Below are positions 9,055 to 16,040 of a stretch of 64,000 nucleotides of DNA, piece by piece. The notes under the pieces were generated by a model, which did no database searches, was not told the DNA's origin, and worked only from the letters and a program-made list of their open reading frames with translations. Each line of letters begins with the position of its first letter. Positions within the stretch are counted from its first letter, which is position 1. This stretch comes from an uncultured Mucispirillum sp. (GTDB lineage Bacteria > Chrysiogenota > Deferribacteres > Deferribacterales > Mucispirillaceae): the NCBI GenBank assembly GCA_944323205.1, contig CALURO010000001.1:243092-307091 (forward strand), in the 5' to 3' direction. A program made the position numbers and the translations under genes.

Positions 9055-9077
9055 AAAATTTTAGCGGCTAAAATTTT
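9055..9077 (+). repeat. 23-base palindromic repeat, copy D (possible terminator)
   Basis: Perfect 11-base arms AAAATTTTAGC / GCTAAAATTTT around a central G, followed by T's to 9080. It lies 31 bases after the traK-traL-membrane gene operon. Because of the T run it could double as a rho-independent terminator, but a one-base centre makes a poor RNA hairpin loop, and the copies in coding DNA argue for a DNA-level role. Confidence 0.75.
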
Positions 9078-9103
9078 TTTACTTGCAAAATAACATTATA
9101 TAT

Positions 9104-9115
9104 TGTATATACATT
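9104..9115 (+). promoter_or_regulatory. TGTATATACATT operator-like site
   Basis: Identical over 12 bases to the core of the oriT palindrome (7072-7083). It lies 33 bases before the ribosome-site/start region of the Pmp3-type gene, within its likely promoter. Confidence 0.45.
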
Positions 9116-9147
9116 TAAAAAATATTAATAAAAAGGAAGTATCAGAT

Positions 9148-9348
9148 ATGAGACTATTATTAGCTATCTTTTTACCATTTTTTGTATTTTTTACAATAGG
9201 TAGACCATTTTCAGGCATAATTTGCCTGCTGTTACAATTTACATTAATAGGCTGGCTTCCAGCTGCTCTTTGGGCTGTTTATGCTTTAAGTCAGTATAAA
9301 ACTGATAAAAAGATTAAAAAAGCTGTTCAAGCAGCACAAGCACAGTAA
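9148..9348 (+). CDS. Pmp3/YqaE-family small membrane protein
   Basis: 66 residues. The ATG at 9148 has AAAGGAAG 8-9 bases upstream. Two hydrophobic helices (about 2-20 and 26-48) flank a GRPF turn, the layout of the Pmp3/YqaE (UPF0057) family; the stretch LLLQFTLIGWLPAALWAVYA is characteristic. Family members sit in the inner membrane and, in yeast, influence membrane potential; they are frequent on plasmids with unknown purpose. The tail is KKIKKAVQAAQAQ. It is a single-gene unit with a terminator at 9372-9402. Confidence 0.85.
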   Translation: MRLLLAIFLPFFVFFTIGRPFSGIICLLLQFTLIGWLPAALWAVYALSQYKTDKKIKKAVQAAQAQ

Positions 9349-9371
9349 ACAAATTAAATCAATCAACAATC

Positions 9372-9402
9372 AAGAGGGCTTACTTTAAGCCTTCTTTTTT
9401 TT
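9372..9402 (+). terminator. Rho-independent terminator after pmp3-type gene
   Basis: AAGAGGGCTT, loop ACTTT, AAGCCTTCTT form a 10-pair stem (one G-T pair), running into eight T's. It is 23 bases after the stop codon. Confidence 0.85.
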
Positions 9403-9936
9403 AAAAAAATCGGCGGTCAAAAATTCTACTCTGCTTAAACTATCTAACTATATCTAAAAAATTTACATCTGCTATGTATCATTTTACATTTTAAAGATTA
9501 TCTACTATACAATTTAAAAAAAATCTACCAGCAAATAATCATATATGCAGTATTAAAAATAATTTTAACATCATACATCATAAAACTTGAATGTGTGATA
9601 TACTCTTTTTTTTAATTTTAAAAATTCTTCCTTCTTTTTTTCTTTGGCGTTATAAAACATTAAAAATATAATAAAATACCTTTATCTTTATATATTCTTA
9701 TATACTGTATTAAAAATTGTAATCAGTGTATGAATTTTTGCGAAGTGTTTTGTTAGATACACCAGAGAAAAAAATATTGATTTTAAATTTTTCAATGAAT
9801 TTTCTACACAATTTCTACATAATATACCGGGAATAAAATTTGTAATTTAAATTTTGCTTGATATACTGTAATTTTTGATAAATATAAGAGAGTATAGTAT
9901 TATATTGTGATGTGCTGGTTAGTGTTTCATCAGAAT
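9403..9936. other. Gene-free AT-rich stretch, candidate replication region
   Basis: I see no coding sequence in these 534 bases. They lie downstream of the Rep-like gene and are very AT-rich. Two tandem 11-base repeats, TTTCTACACAA and TTTCTACATAA, are at 9801-9811 and 9812-9822. This could be an origin with two iteron-like units, but two units are too few to be convincing. Confidence 0.3.
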
Positions 9937-11493
9937 TTAACTGTTATTTATCAGATATCTTATTTCATATTCCATATCTGGTGGAAAATGTTCTTTTAAA
10001 AGCAAAATCGCTTTTTTATATATTCTTGCAATAAGCGATTCTGAAAGGTTTAATTTTTTTCCTATCTCTTTAAAAGTAAGAGAATGTCCATCATAGCCTA
10101 TGTAATGCTTAATAATAAATCTGCTTCTATCATCTAAAATATCAAGTAGCTTATTTATGCCTGCATTTTTATCAAAATCAATTTCTAACGGCTTTTCTTC
10201 CACTTTGCATATAGATAAGTCTAAATTATCAAAATCATACTCATAATTGATTATAGCGTTTTTATTTTCAAATGTATCTGTTAATGACCTTTTTTGATAC
10301 ATATAGTCTTTTAGCCTGTATTTAATTGTAGATATAGTAAATTTATCATTATCATAATTCTTTTTAAAATATTCATAAGCTGCTTTCAGTGCTTCCTGAT
10401 AGAAATCATCAAAATCAATATCAGTTACACCAGCAAGGGAAGAGTAATACCATTTTTGCAATGCACCTTTTAAACCATCTATATAATTGACTGCTTTTTG
10501 CCATATTTCAATGTCAGATACTACTCTACTCTGATTAGGATTATCTTTATCAGATTTATCACTATCTAATAAGTTATTTTTTAATTTATATATAAATCTT
10601 TTTGCCTTTCTTTTAGAAAGTGCTTTTGAAAGATTATATAATTTATCATAGGATTTTTTTATTTTTGCTGGCGTTGTAAACTCTTTAAAATCAGAATAAT
10701 TTAATGTGATAAAAGAAAAAATATGCTTTAAAATTAATGGATTATATCCATCATTAAGCATTCTTTTAATAGTCATTTTATGGCTTTTAAGCTCACTTTT
10801 AGAAAAAGAAATATTTACCTGCTTTAAATATTCTTGATATATGCTAAATATATCAGCAGTGAATCTGTTTATATCATCAGCACTGTAATTATTTGTGATT
10901 TTAGATACATTTATTTTATAGTTATAGACACCATAAACAAGTTCAGCAGATAAGTAATCATCAGCTATAAGCTGCTTTAAAATTAAACGAATAGAACTTT
11001 CACTGTTATTAACACCAAGCATTGATTTTAATTTGCTGGCAGATATCCTTATCTCATTTATACCAGATAATGCATATGTTCTAAATTTGTTTAATAAAGC
11101 AGCTGTAAGGTAATGAAAATCATACTTTAAATCAATCCCCTCTATAAGTGCTAATATATCCTGATTATCAGAAATTACTTTATCAGTAGGTTCATATAAA
11201 TCTTGGTTGTATATTAAATTATTACCTTTATATTTACGAATTAAACCAAGTTCAATAAGTTGTTCAAGTTTTATCCTTATAGTCTGTTTTGTCTTTTCAT
11301 TTAAAGTTAATCTTTTAATATCATTTAAAGTAAGTTTTTCTTTTTTAGAAAAGACTATCTGATTAAGCAGGACGGCAAGTTCTAAATCCTGCGTCAATTC
11401 CAGTAAATAATCCCGCACTGGTATTTTTACAGAATTATATAAATCTTGACTGTGAAAATGAATCTGTTTTTCTCTTATTTCAGTGCTTACCAT
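9937..11493 (-). CDS. Replication-initiator-like protein fused to a sigma-factor-like part
   Basis: 518 residues from the ATG at 11491-11493; GGCGG lies upstream, and a TTG five codons earlier is less likely. Residues about 20-85 (YLLELTQDLELAVLLNQIVF, then a winged helix ending LIELGLIRKYKGN) resemble winged-helix starts of plasmid and phage replication proteins. A second winged helix follows at about 130-185 (ISASKLKSMLGVNNSE...LKQLIADDYLSAE). Near 335-410 the stretch DIDFDDFYQEALKAAYEYF resembles sigma-70 region 2. The last 60 residues (LDDRSRFIIKHYIGY, then LTFKEIGKKLNLSESLIARI) look like sigma region 4. The combination is unusual. It may start replication of the element, act in transcription, or both. 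Nothing but the domain likeness is seen. Confidence 0.65.
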   Translation of the reverse strand: MVSTEIREKQIHFHSQDLYNSVKIPVRDYLLELTQDLELAVLLNQIVFSKKEKLTLNDIKRLTLNEKTKQTIRIKLEQLIELGLIRKYKGNNLIYNQDLYEPTDKVISDNQDILALIEGIDLKYDFHYLTAALLNKFRTYALSGINEIRISASKLKSMLGVNNSESSIRLILKQLIADDYLSAELVYGVYNYKINVSKITNNYSADDINRFTADIFSIYQEYLKQVNISFSKSELKSHKMTIKRMLNDGYNPLILKHIFSFITLNYSDFKEFTTPAKIKKSYDKLYNLSKALSKRKAKRFIYKLKNNLLDSDKSDKDNPNQSRVVSDIEIWQKAVNYIDGLKGALQKWYYSSLAGVTDIDFDDFYQEALKAAYEYFKKNYDNDKFTISTIKYRLKDYMYQKRSLTDTFENKNAIINYEYDFDNLDLSICKVEEKPLEIDFDKNAGINKLLDILDDRSRFIIKHYIGYDGHSLTFKEIGKKLNLSESLIARIYKKAILLLKEHFPPDMEYEIRYLINNS

Positions 11494-11539
11494 AAAGCAC
11501 CGCCACAAAAGAAAAACAAGAAATTACAGTTTGAAATGC

Positions 11540-11671
11540 ACCGCCTATTATCTAATAGGCGGTAAAATATATTGCAGTTAGAAGCAGGAGAATATTTTTG
11601 ATTAGGATAATAAAAGAACTCTATGCTTCTAACAAATATCCCTGAATGAATAATTAGTATTTAAACAGGGA
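11540..11671. repeat. Three successive inverted repeats upstream of the Rep-like gene
   Basis: First, ACCGCCTATTA / TAATAGGCGGT (11540-11563, two-base loop). Second, GTTAGAAGCA (11577-11586) with TGCTTCTAAC (11624-11633). Third, TCCCTG (11639-11644) with CAGGGA (11666-11671), enclosing AATA/TATT. They fill the space between the Rep-like gene and the tRNA half-gene. They could be a rep control RNA, binding sites, or the arms of a recombination site. Confidence 0.5.
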
Positions 11672-11682
11672 ATTACTACTTG

Positions 11683-11726
11683 CCAGATTAGGAATCCGTC
11701 GCTCTATCCAACTGAGCTATAGAGGC
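11683..11726 (-). pseudogene. 5' half of a tRNA-Arg(CCT) gene
   Basis: Reading leftward from 11726: acceptor strand GCCTCTA, TA, D-arm GCTC-AGTTGGATA-GAGC, then anticodon stem ACGGA and loop TTCCTAA, giving anticodon CCT. After the loop the 3' strand is TCTGG, which only partly pairs. No variable loop, T-arm or acceptor 3' strand follows; I looked through to the Rep-like gene. The 5' half is sound and its promoter is intact, so the gene was cut at the anticodon stem, most simply by integration of the element. Confidence 0.75.
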
Positions 11727-11739
11727 AGAAACTTCTATT

Positions 11740-11768
11740 TATAAAGCATAATTTATTAACTGCGTCAA
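11740..11768 (-). promoter_or_regulatory. Promoter of the tRNA-Arg half-gene
   Basis: On the minus strand TTGACG (11768-11763), 17 bases, TTTATA (11745-11740), 13 bases before the tRNA 5' end. This is a near-consensus sigma-70 promoter, probably still active. Confidence 0.7.
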
Positions 11769-11799
11769 GTTCTTTTTTTCATGCATCACCCCCTTTTTT

Positions 11800-12190
11800 T
11801 AAAAACATCTTACGTCACTCAGACGAGCAGTTTTTGCGAGGACTGCCGATTTCCCGAGCTATTGCTGAGGAATTAGAATTTGCACAGGCTAGCAAACGGA
11901 GCGAAGAGTCTATATAGGTGCAGGATGCACCGTCGCTTGCGAGAGCATTTGACGGGGAGTAAAGCGACGCAAGCATTTCCCGACTGAATAAGGAGGAAAT
12001 AGAAATGCGTAGCTGGAACTTATTCCGCAAATGCGTAGTTTTTCAAATTCACGGGGAGCGTCTTTTGCGACGCAAGGACTTTCCGACCGAATAGGAAGGA
12101 ATCAAAAGTCCGTAGCTGGAAAGAATTTGAAAATAAAAGTTTAATAAGCTTCTTCGCCTACTATCGCAGGCTCTGAATGACAGTTATTAC
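11800..12190. repeat. Long structured intergenic repeat (copy R1)
   Basis: Notably GC-richer than its surroundings and full of inverted and direct repeats: two related blocks around CGACGCAAG (11966-11974 and 12070-12078), each followed by a GGA(AA)GT-type CCGACTGAATA/CCGACCGAATA motif. It contains TATATAGGTGCAGGATG (11911-11927), repeated at 41021-41037, and ends with a CTTCGC...GAATGAC end related to the repeats at 40.2, 41.1, 49.6 and 49.7 kb. The 71-codon open frame here is a shadow of the repeat, not a gene. Confidence 0.7.
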
Positions 12191-12302
12191 AAATATTTCT
12201 ATTTTTGCATATATTATCAAGTAGTTATAGCATTTTTTAATAAAAAAATAGGTACCACCAGTGGTAAATTATATTGCATAATGTTACTAAAAATGATATA
12301 TT

Positions 12303-12314
12303 TGTATATACATT
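12303..12314 (+). promoter_or_regulatory. TGTATATACATT operator-like site before unknown operon
   Basis: Same 12 bases as the oriT palindrome core, 33 bases before the start codon of the 12348 gene. It suggests this operon shares a regulator with the transfer genes, even though it lies on the far side of the tRNA half-gene. A separate dyad, TACCAC-CA-GTGGTA, is at 12251-12264. Confidence 0.45.
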
Positions 12315-12347
12315 ATAAGAAACAAATTTTTAATTTTGGAGGATATT

Positions 12348-12629
12348 ATGAAAAATGCAGTAACAGATTTAGAAATTTCAGCTTATCAGATGAGTGATGA
12401 AGAGTTAGATGAGATAATGGATACCATATTTTTTGCTAAAACTGATGGTATAGATTTAAAAAGTTTATCCCATGAAGAAATGATGAAACTTACAGAGTTT
12501 GTTGAGACTATTCCTCTAACCCAAGATATAATTAACACTCTTGTATCTCTAGGTTTAAGAAAGCTAGAAGAATTAGAAGAAAAAAATAGGAGATTATATG
12601 CAGAACGAGGCTGGGAACGATATTTATAA
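12348..12629 (+). CDS. Hypothetical acidic protein, first gene of a two-gene operon
   Basis: 93 residues from the ATG at 12348, preceded by TGGAGG 6 bases upstream. The protein is soluble, acidic and helical (YQMSDEELDEIMDTIFFAK, then LSHEEMMKLTEFVETIPL), ending in a charged stretch EELEEKNRRLYAERGW. I recognise no family. It overlaps the next gene by 32 bases, so the two are translated together. A small acidic protein before a larger basic one under a palindromic operator could be a toxin-antitoxin pair, but nothing specific supports this. Confidence 0.65.
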   Translation: MKNAVTDLEISAYQMSDEELDEIMDTIFFAKTDGIDLKSLSHEEMMKLTEFVETIPLTQDIINTLVSLGLRKLEELEEKNRRLYAERGWERYL

Positions 12630-13152
12630 TGATAGATTTCCTCAGCTTTTGAGAAGATCTAAAAGCTATTTTGATAAAGGTAATTTTAACAAATCTGCAA
12701 AATATTTGTATTCATGTATAGATTTACTAAAACATATCAAAGGTATCAAAAATGTATTAGAAATGGAAAAACTTTGCTTAAATATTTTTGATAGAAATAG
12801 TATAAATAATAATATTAGTAATATTGATGGAAGACTTTTATCTTGTCAAACGGCTCTTGAAGAGTATAATCTATTTACTAATGATAAAGAAAAATATCTA
12901 AAAAGATTTATTGATAGTTATATTAAAGATATACGAAGTGATAGTATATTTGAAAGAATGACAAAAGATATTTATTCATATTTAGGAAGAGAAAAAAGAA
13001 ATAGTATATCACTGGATTTTGTAAGAGACTTTTTTGATGCAAGGCAACAAAAAATGTATGAGATTAAAGTAAACTTTAAAAAAGATAGGATAGCATTTTT
13101 AGAAAAACATTCTAATAATTTAAAACATATGGAAAAGAAAAGGAGCCTGTGA
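12598..13152 (+). CDS. Hypothetical basic helical protein
   Basis: 184 residues. The ATG at 12598 has AGGAG 8 bases upstream, inside the end of the previous gene. It is soluble, Lys/Asn-rich and helical, with a possible helical-repeat region near the start (RRSKSYFDKGNFNKSAKYLY resembles one TPR-like hairpin) and a basic C terminus ending MEKKRSL. I recognise no family. It converges on the rsmI-like gene with only 34 bases between. Confidence 0.6.
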   Translation: MQNEAGNDIYNDRFPQLLRRSKSYFDKGNFNKSAKYLYSCIDLLKHIKGIKNVLEMEKLCLNIFDRNSINNNISNIDGRLLSCQTALEEYNLFTNDKEKYLKRFIDSYIKDIRSDSIFERMTKDIYSYLGREKRNSISLDFVRDFFDARQQKMYEIKVNFKKDRIAFLEKHSNNLKHMEKKRSL

Positions 13153-13186
13153 AAAAATATACTTTTTAGATAATCTAATGTTTATA

Positions 13187-13849
13187 TTATTTTTTTCCGT
13201 TTACTACTATAACAAAAGGCGCTTTCACTCCATTTAGCTTTTCTAAAAGCCTTGCAGGATAATCATAATATGTTGCCTCATCTTCACAGCCTAGATTTAA
13301 TGATATACTTACTTTTCTTTTAAAAAATGATATATCCTTTAATGTGGCAGAAAGAGCATAGGGACGCTCCATAAATACATTAGTAACACTGCTTTTTTCT
13401 ATATTTTCAAAAAACTTTCTCCGTTTTTCACTTTCTCTTGGTGGAAAGCCTGCAAAAAAGAATGTTTTAGCATTAATACCTGATACACTTATGGCAGCAG
13501 TTATTGAGCTGGGACCTGGCAGACTTTTTATAATAATCCCTTTATCCCGACACATACTTATAAATTTATAATCTGGATCTGAAATACATGGCGTGCCAGC
13601 ATCTGAAAAAAATACAGAATATTCTGCACCTGCTACTGCTTTTAATATCTCTATACGCTGGCTGTCTTCTGTATGCTCGTTTATTAAGTAAAGCTCTGCA
13701 CTGCTTTTTGCTGCATTTAAAAGTTTTAAAGCAACTGAACGCTCTTCACCTACTGCAATAGTGCATTTACTTATGATATTTAATGTTTTTTCAGGGATAT
13801 CTTTTATATTTTTGCTGATAGATACCCCTGCAGCATATAAAACAGGCAC
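13187..13849 (-). CDS. rsmI: RsmI-like tetrapyrrole-methylase-fold methyltransferase
   Basis: 220 residues, shorter than usual RsmI (about 280). Recognisable motifs: FFSDAGTPCISDPDYKFI, then SLPGPSSITAAISVSGI and FFFAGFPPRESEKRRKFF, all typical of RsmI, which 2'-O-methylates C1402 of 16S rRNA using SAM. The N terminus is atypical: VLYAAGVSISKNIKDIPEKT replaces the usual LYVVATPIGNLxD, and VGEERS stands where EDTR is normal. The C-terminal helical domain of RsmI is absent. So the family is clear but the substrate may differ. It is the last gene of the minus-strand block, 5 bases after serS. Confidence 0.75.
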   Translation of the reverse strand: MPVLYAAGVSISKNIKDIPEKTLNIISKCTIAVGEERSVALKLLNAAKSSAELYLINEHTEDSQRIEILKAVAGAEYSVFFSDAGTPCISDPDYKFISMCRDKGIIIKSLPGPSSITAAISVSGINAKTFFFAGFPPRESEKRRKFFENIEKSSVTNVFMERPYALSATLKDISFFKRKVSISLNLGCEDEATYYDYPARLLEKLNGVKAPFVIVVNGKK

Positions 13850-13854
13850 TAATA

Positions 13855-15126
13855 CTATCCTTTCTTAATAATATCAAGACCGCCTAAATATGGACGGAGT
13901 GCTTCTGGTATTGTAACAGAGCCGTCTGCATTTTGATAGTTTTCAAGGACTGCTACAAGTGTTCTACCAACCGCTAAACCTGAACCGTTTAATGTATGAG
14001 CAAATTTTACTTTGCCGTCTGCATCTCTGTAACGGATATTTGCACGCCTTGCCTGAAAGTCTTTAAAGTTAGAACATGAAGATATTTCTCTATAACAATT
14101 CTGTCCTGGAAGCCATACTTCTAAATCATAAGTTTTAGCACTTGAAAAACCTAAATCACCAGAGCTTAATGCCATAACCCTGTAAGGCAGATTTAATGCC
14201 TGCAACACCATTTCTGCATCATGAGTTAAACTTTCATGTTCTTCTACTGATTTATCCTGTGCACATATTTTTACAAGTTCCACCTTATTAAACTGATGGT
14301 TTCTAATAAGCCCTTTTGTATCTTTACCATAGCTTCCCGCCTCTCTTCTAAAACATGCTGTAAGAGATGTATTTTTTACTGGAAGCTGTTTTAAATCTAA
14401 TATCTCATCTGAATATAAGTTAGTAACTGGTATTTCAGCTGTTGATATAAGATACAAGTTATCTCGTTCACATACATATGCTTCTTCTGCAAATTTTGGC
14501 AGCTGACCTGTACCTGTCATAGATTTTGTATTAACAAGATAAGGCACACTCATTTCTATATAGCCTTTTTCCCTGTGCATATCAAGCATTAATGATGAGA
14601 TAGCTCTATCAAGCCTTGCACCAAGACCTGCTAAAACATTAAAGCGGGATTCTGCAATTTTTACACCTCTTTCAAAATCAATTATCCCTAAATCTGCACC
14701 TATATCCCAGTGGTTTTTTGGCTCAAAGTCAAATTTTCTTGGCTCGCCCCATTTTCTAACCATTACATTTTCTGTTTCATCTTTACCTACTGGTGTTGTA
14801 TCATCTATAAGGTTAGGAATATTTAAAAGCATACTGCGAATTTCTTCATCTATTTCAGACAACCTGCCGTCAAGTTCCTGCATTTTACCTGCGTCTCTTT
14901 TCACCTGTTCCTGCAGCTCTGTAGTATCTTTACCTTCTCTTTTTAATATACCTACCTGCTTTGATATAGCATTTCTATCTGCCTTTAATTTTTCTACTTC
15001 ATTAATCACTGATTTTCTTAATGCATCTTTCTGGATAAGGCTGTCAAAATCAAAAGAGTAGTTTCTTGCTTTTGTTTTTTCTTTAACTTCCTCTAAATTA
15101 CTGATGATAAATTTTAAATCTAACAT
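13855..15126 (-). CDS. serS: Seryl-tRNA synthetase
   Basis: 423 residues, full length. The N-terminal coiled-coil arm (about 30-105) precedes the class II catalytic core. Motif 2 reads ACFRREAGSYGKDTKGLIRN, with TAEIPVTNLY ahead of it, and motif 3 is NGSGLAVGRTLVAVLENYQ. It charges tRNA-Ser. Placed between the TPR lipoprotein gene and the rsmI-like gene, it has 26 bases upstream and 5 downstream and is probably read from the rimO operon. Confidence 0.98.
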   Translation of the reverse strand: MLDLKFIISNLEEVKEKTKARNYSFDFDSLIQKDALRKSVINEVEKLKADRNAISKQVGILKREGKDTTELQEQVKRDAGKMQELDGRLSEIDEEIRSMLLNIPNLIDDTTPVGKDETENVMVRKWGEPRKFDFEPKNHWDIGADLGIIDFERGVKIAESRFNVLAGLGARLDRAISSLMLDMHREKGYIEMSVPYLVNTKSMTGTGQLPKFAEEAYVCERDNLYLISTAEIPVTNLYSDEILDLKQLPVKNTSLTACFRREAGSYGKDTKGLIRNHQFNKVELVKICAQDKSVEEHESLTHDAEMVLQALNLPYRVMALSSGDLGFSSAKTYDLEVWLPGQNCYREISSCSNFKDFQARRANIRYRDADGKVKFAHTLNGSGLAVGRTLVAVLENYQNADGSVTIPEALRPYLGGLDIIKKG

Positions 15127-15152
15127 ATTTTCACCTTTATATTATCTTATTA

Positions 15153-16040
15153 CTAATTCATTTCTTCTGGTGCAGCCTGTGTGTTATTATCTTCTATCTG
15201 CACTGGCTGTTCTTGTTTTTCTTCTGCAGGCTTTGCTGCCGTATTTTCATCAGCCTTTTCAGTTTTGCCCTCTTTTAAGGCTTTTAAACGCTCTTTTTCT
15301 TTTTTTTCTTTATATTTATCTATTAATTTTTGAGTTTTTGCCACATATTTATTTTCTTTATCATCGCTTATTAGTTTTAAAAGATAATATTCTGCCTCAT
15401 TAAGCTCATCTTTCTTTAAAAGCAGCTTTACAACTTTATATACTGCCTTTCCATAATATTTTGTATCACTGTAATGGCTTACTACATACTTATATCTTAA
15501 AAGTTCAGATTCAGGCTGCAGTATCCTTGCATAATAAAAAGCTATCTGCATTTCTTTTTTTGCAAGCCGCTCCCTTAAAAGATATATCCTTAAATCCACA
15601 TCGTACTCTTCCACTAAATCTGGATATTTATTTTTAACTTCTTCTAAATAAAATAATGCACGCTCTGTATTTGTCTGGTCCTGAGAAGCATAGCGGACTA
15701 AGTTAAAGTATGCAAGCCCTACACGGACAGTGGCTAGTTTTGCACTTTCCCAGCCTTGATACACTTCTAAATATACTTCATATACAGGGATTGCATCTAT
15801 ATATTTGCCTGCTAAAAAATAACTGTCTGCAAGAGCAAGCTGTATAGTTGCTGCATATTCAGGGGATTCTGCACGCACAAGCGCCTGCTCATATCTTTCT
15901 GCAGCTTTAGCATACTTTCCTTCAGATGCTAATGCATCACCCATCTCTTCATAATATGTTGCAGGCTTATCAAGCTCCACTTCCTTTGCACAGCCATATA
16001 AAGCCGCAATTATTAATATTATATATAAAACTCTAGCCAT
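15153..16040 (-). CDS. TPR-repeat lipoprotein (BamD-like)
   Basis: About 295 residues from the ATG at 16038-16040, which overlaps the end of rimO. A short signal peptide ends in a lipobox LYGC, so it should be a lipoprotein. TPR-like repeats follow (YYEEMGDALASEGKYAKAAE, YFLAGKYIDAIPVYEVYLEV). The C-terminal 70 residues are Lys/Glu/Ala/Pro/Gln-rich low complexity. The layout resembles BamD/ComL, which helps assemble outer-membrane proteins, but the size and the tail differ, so a general TPR lipoprotein is the safer name. Confidence 0.75.
   Translation of the reverse strand: MARVLYIILIIAALYGCAKEVELDKPATYYEEMGDALASEGKYAKAAERYEQALVRAESPEYAATIQLALADSYFLAGKYIDAIPVYEVYLEVYQGWESAKLATVRVGLAYFNLVRYASQDQTNTERALFYLEEVKNKYPDLVEEYDVDLRIYLLRERLAKKEMQIAFYYARILQPESELLRYKYVVSHYSDTKYYGKAVYKVVKLLLKKDELNEAEYYLLKLISDDKENKYVAKTQKLIDKYKEKKEKERLKALKEGKTEKADENTAAKPAEEKQEQPVQIEDNNTQAAPEEMN

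Noticed and set aside
11509..11726. Group I intron splitting the tRNA-Arg(CCT) gene
   Set aside because: Group I introns do occur at this place in other bacteria, but no T-arm or acceptor 3' half follows before the Rep-like gene, so no second exon exists here.
11815..12030. A 71-codon open frame on the minus strand
   Set aside because: It is wholly inside the structured repeat R1, has no ribosome site and no protein-like composition.
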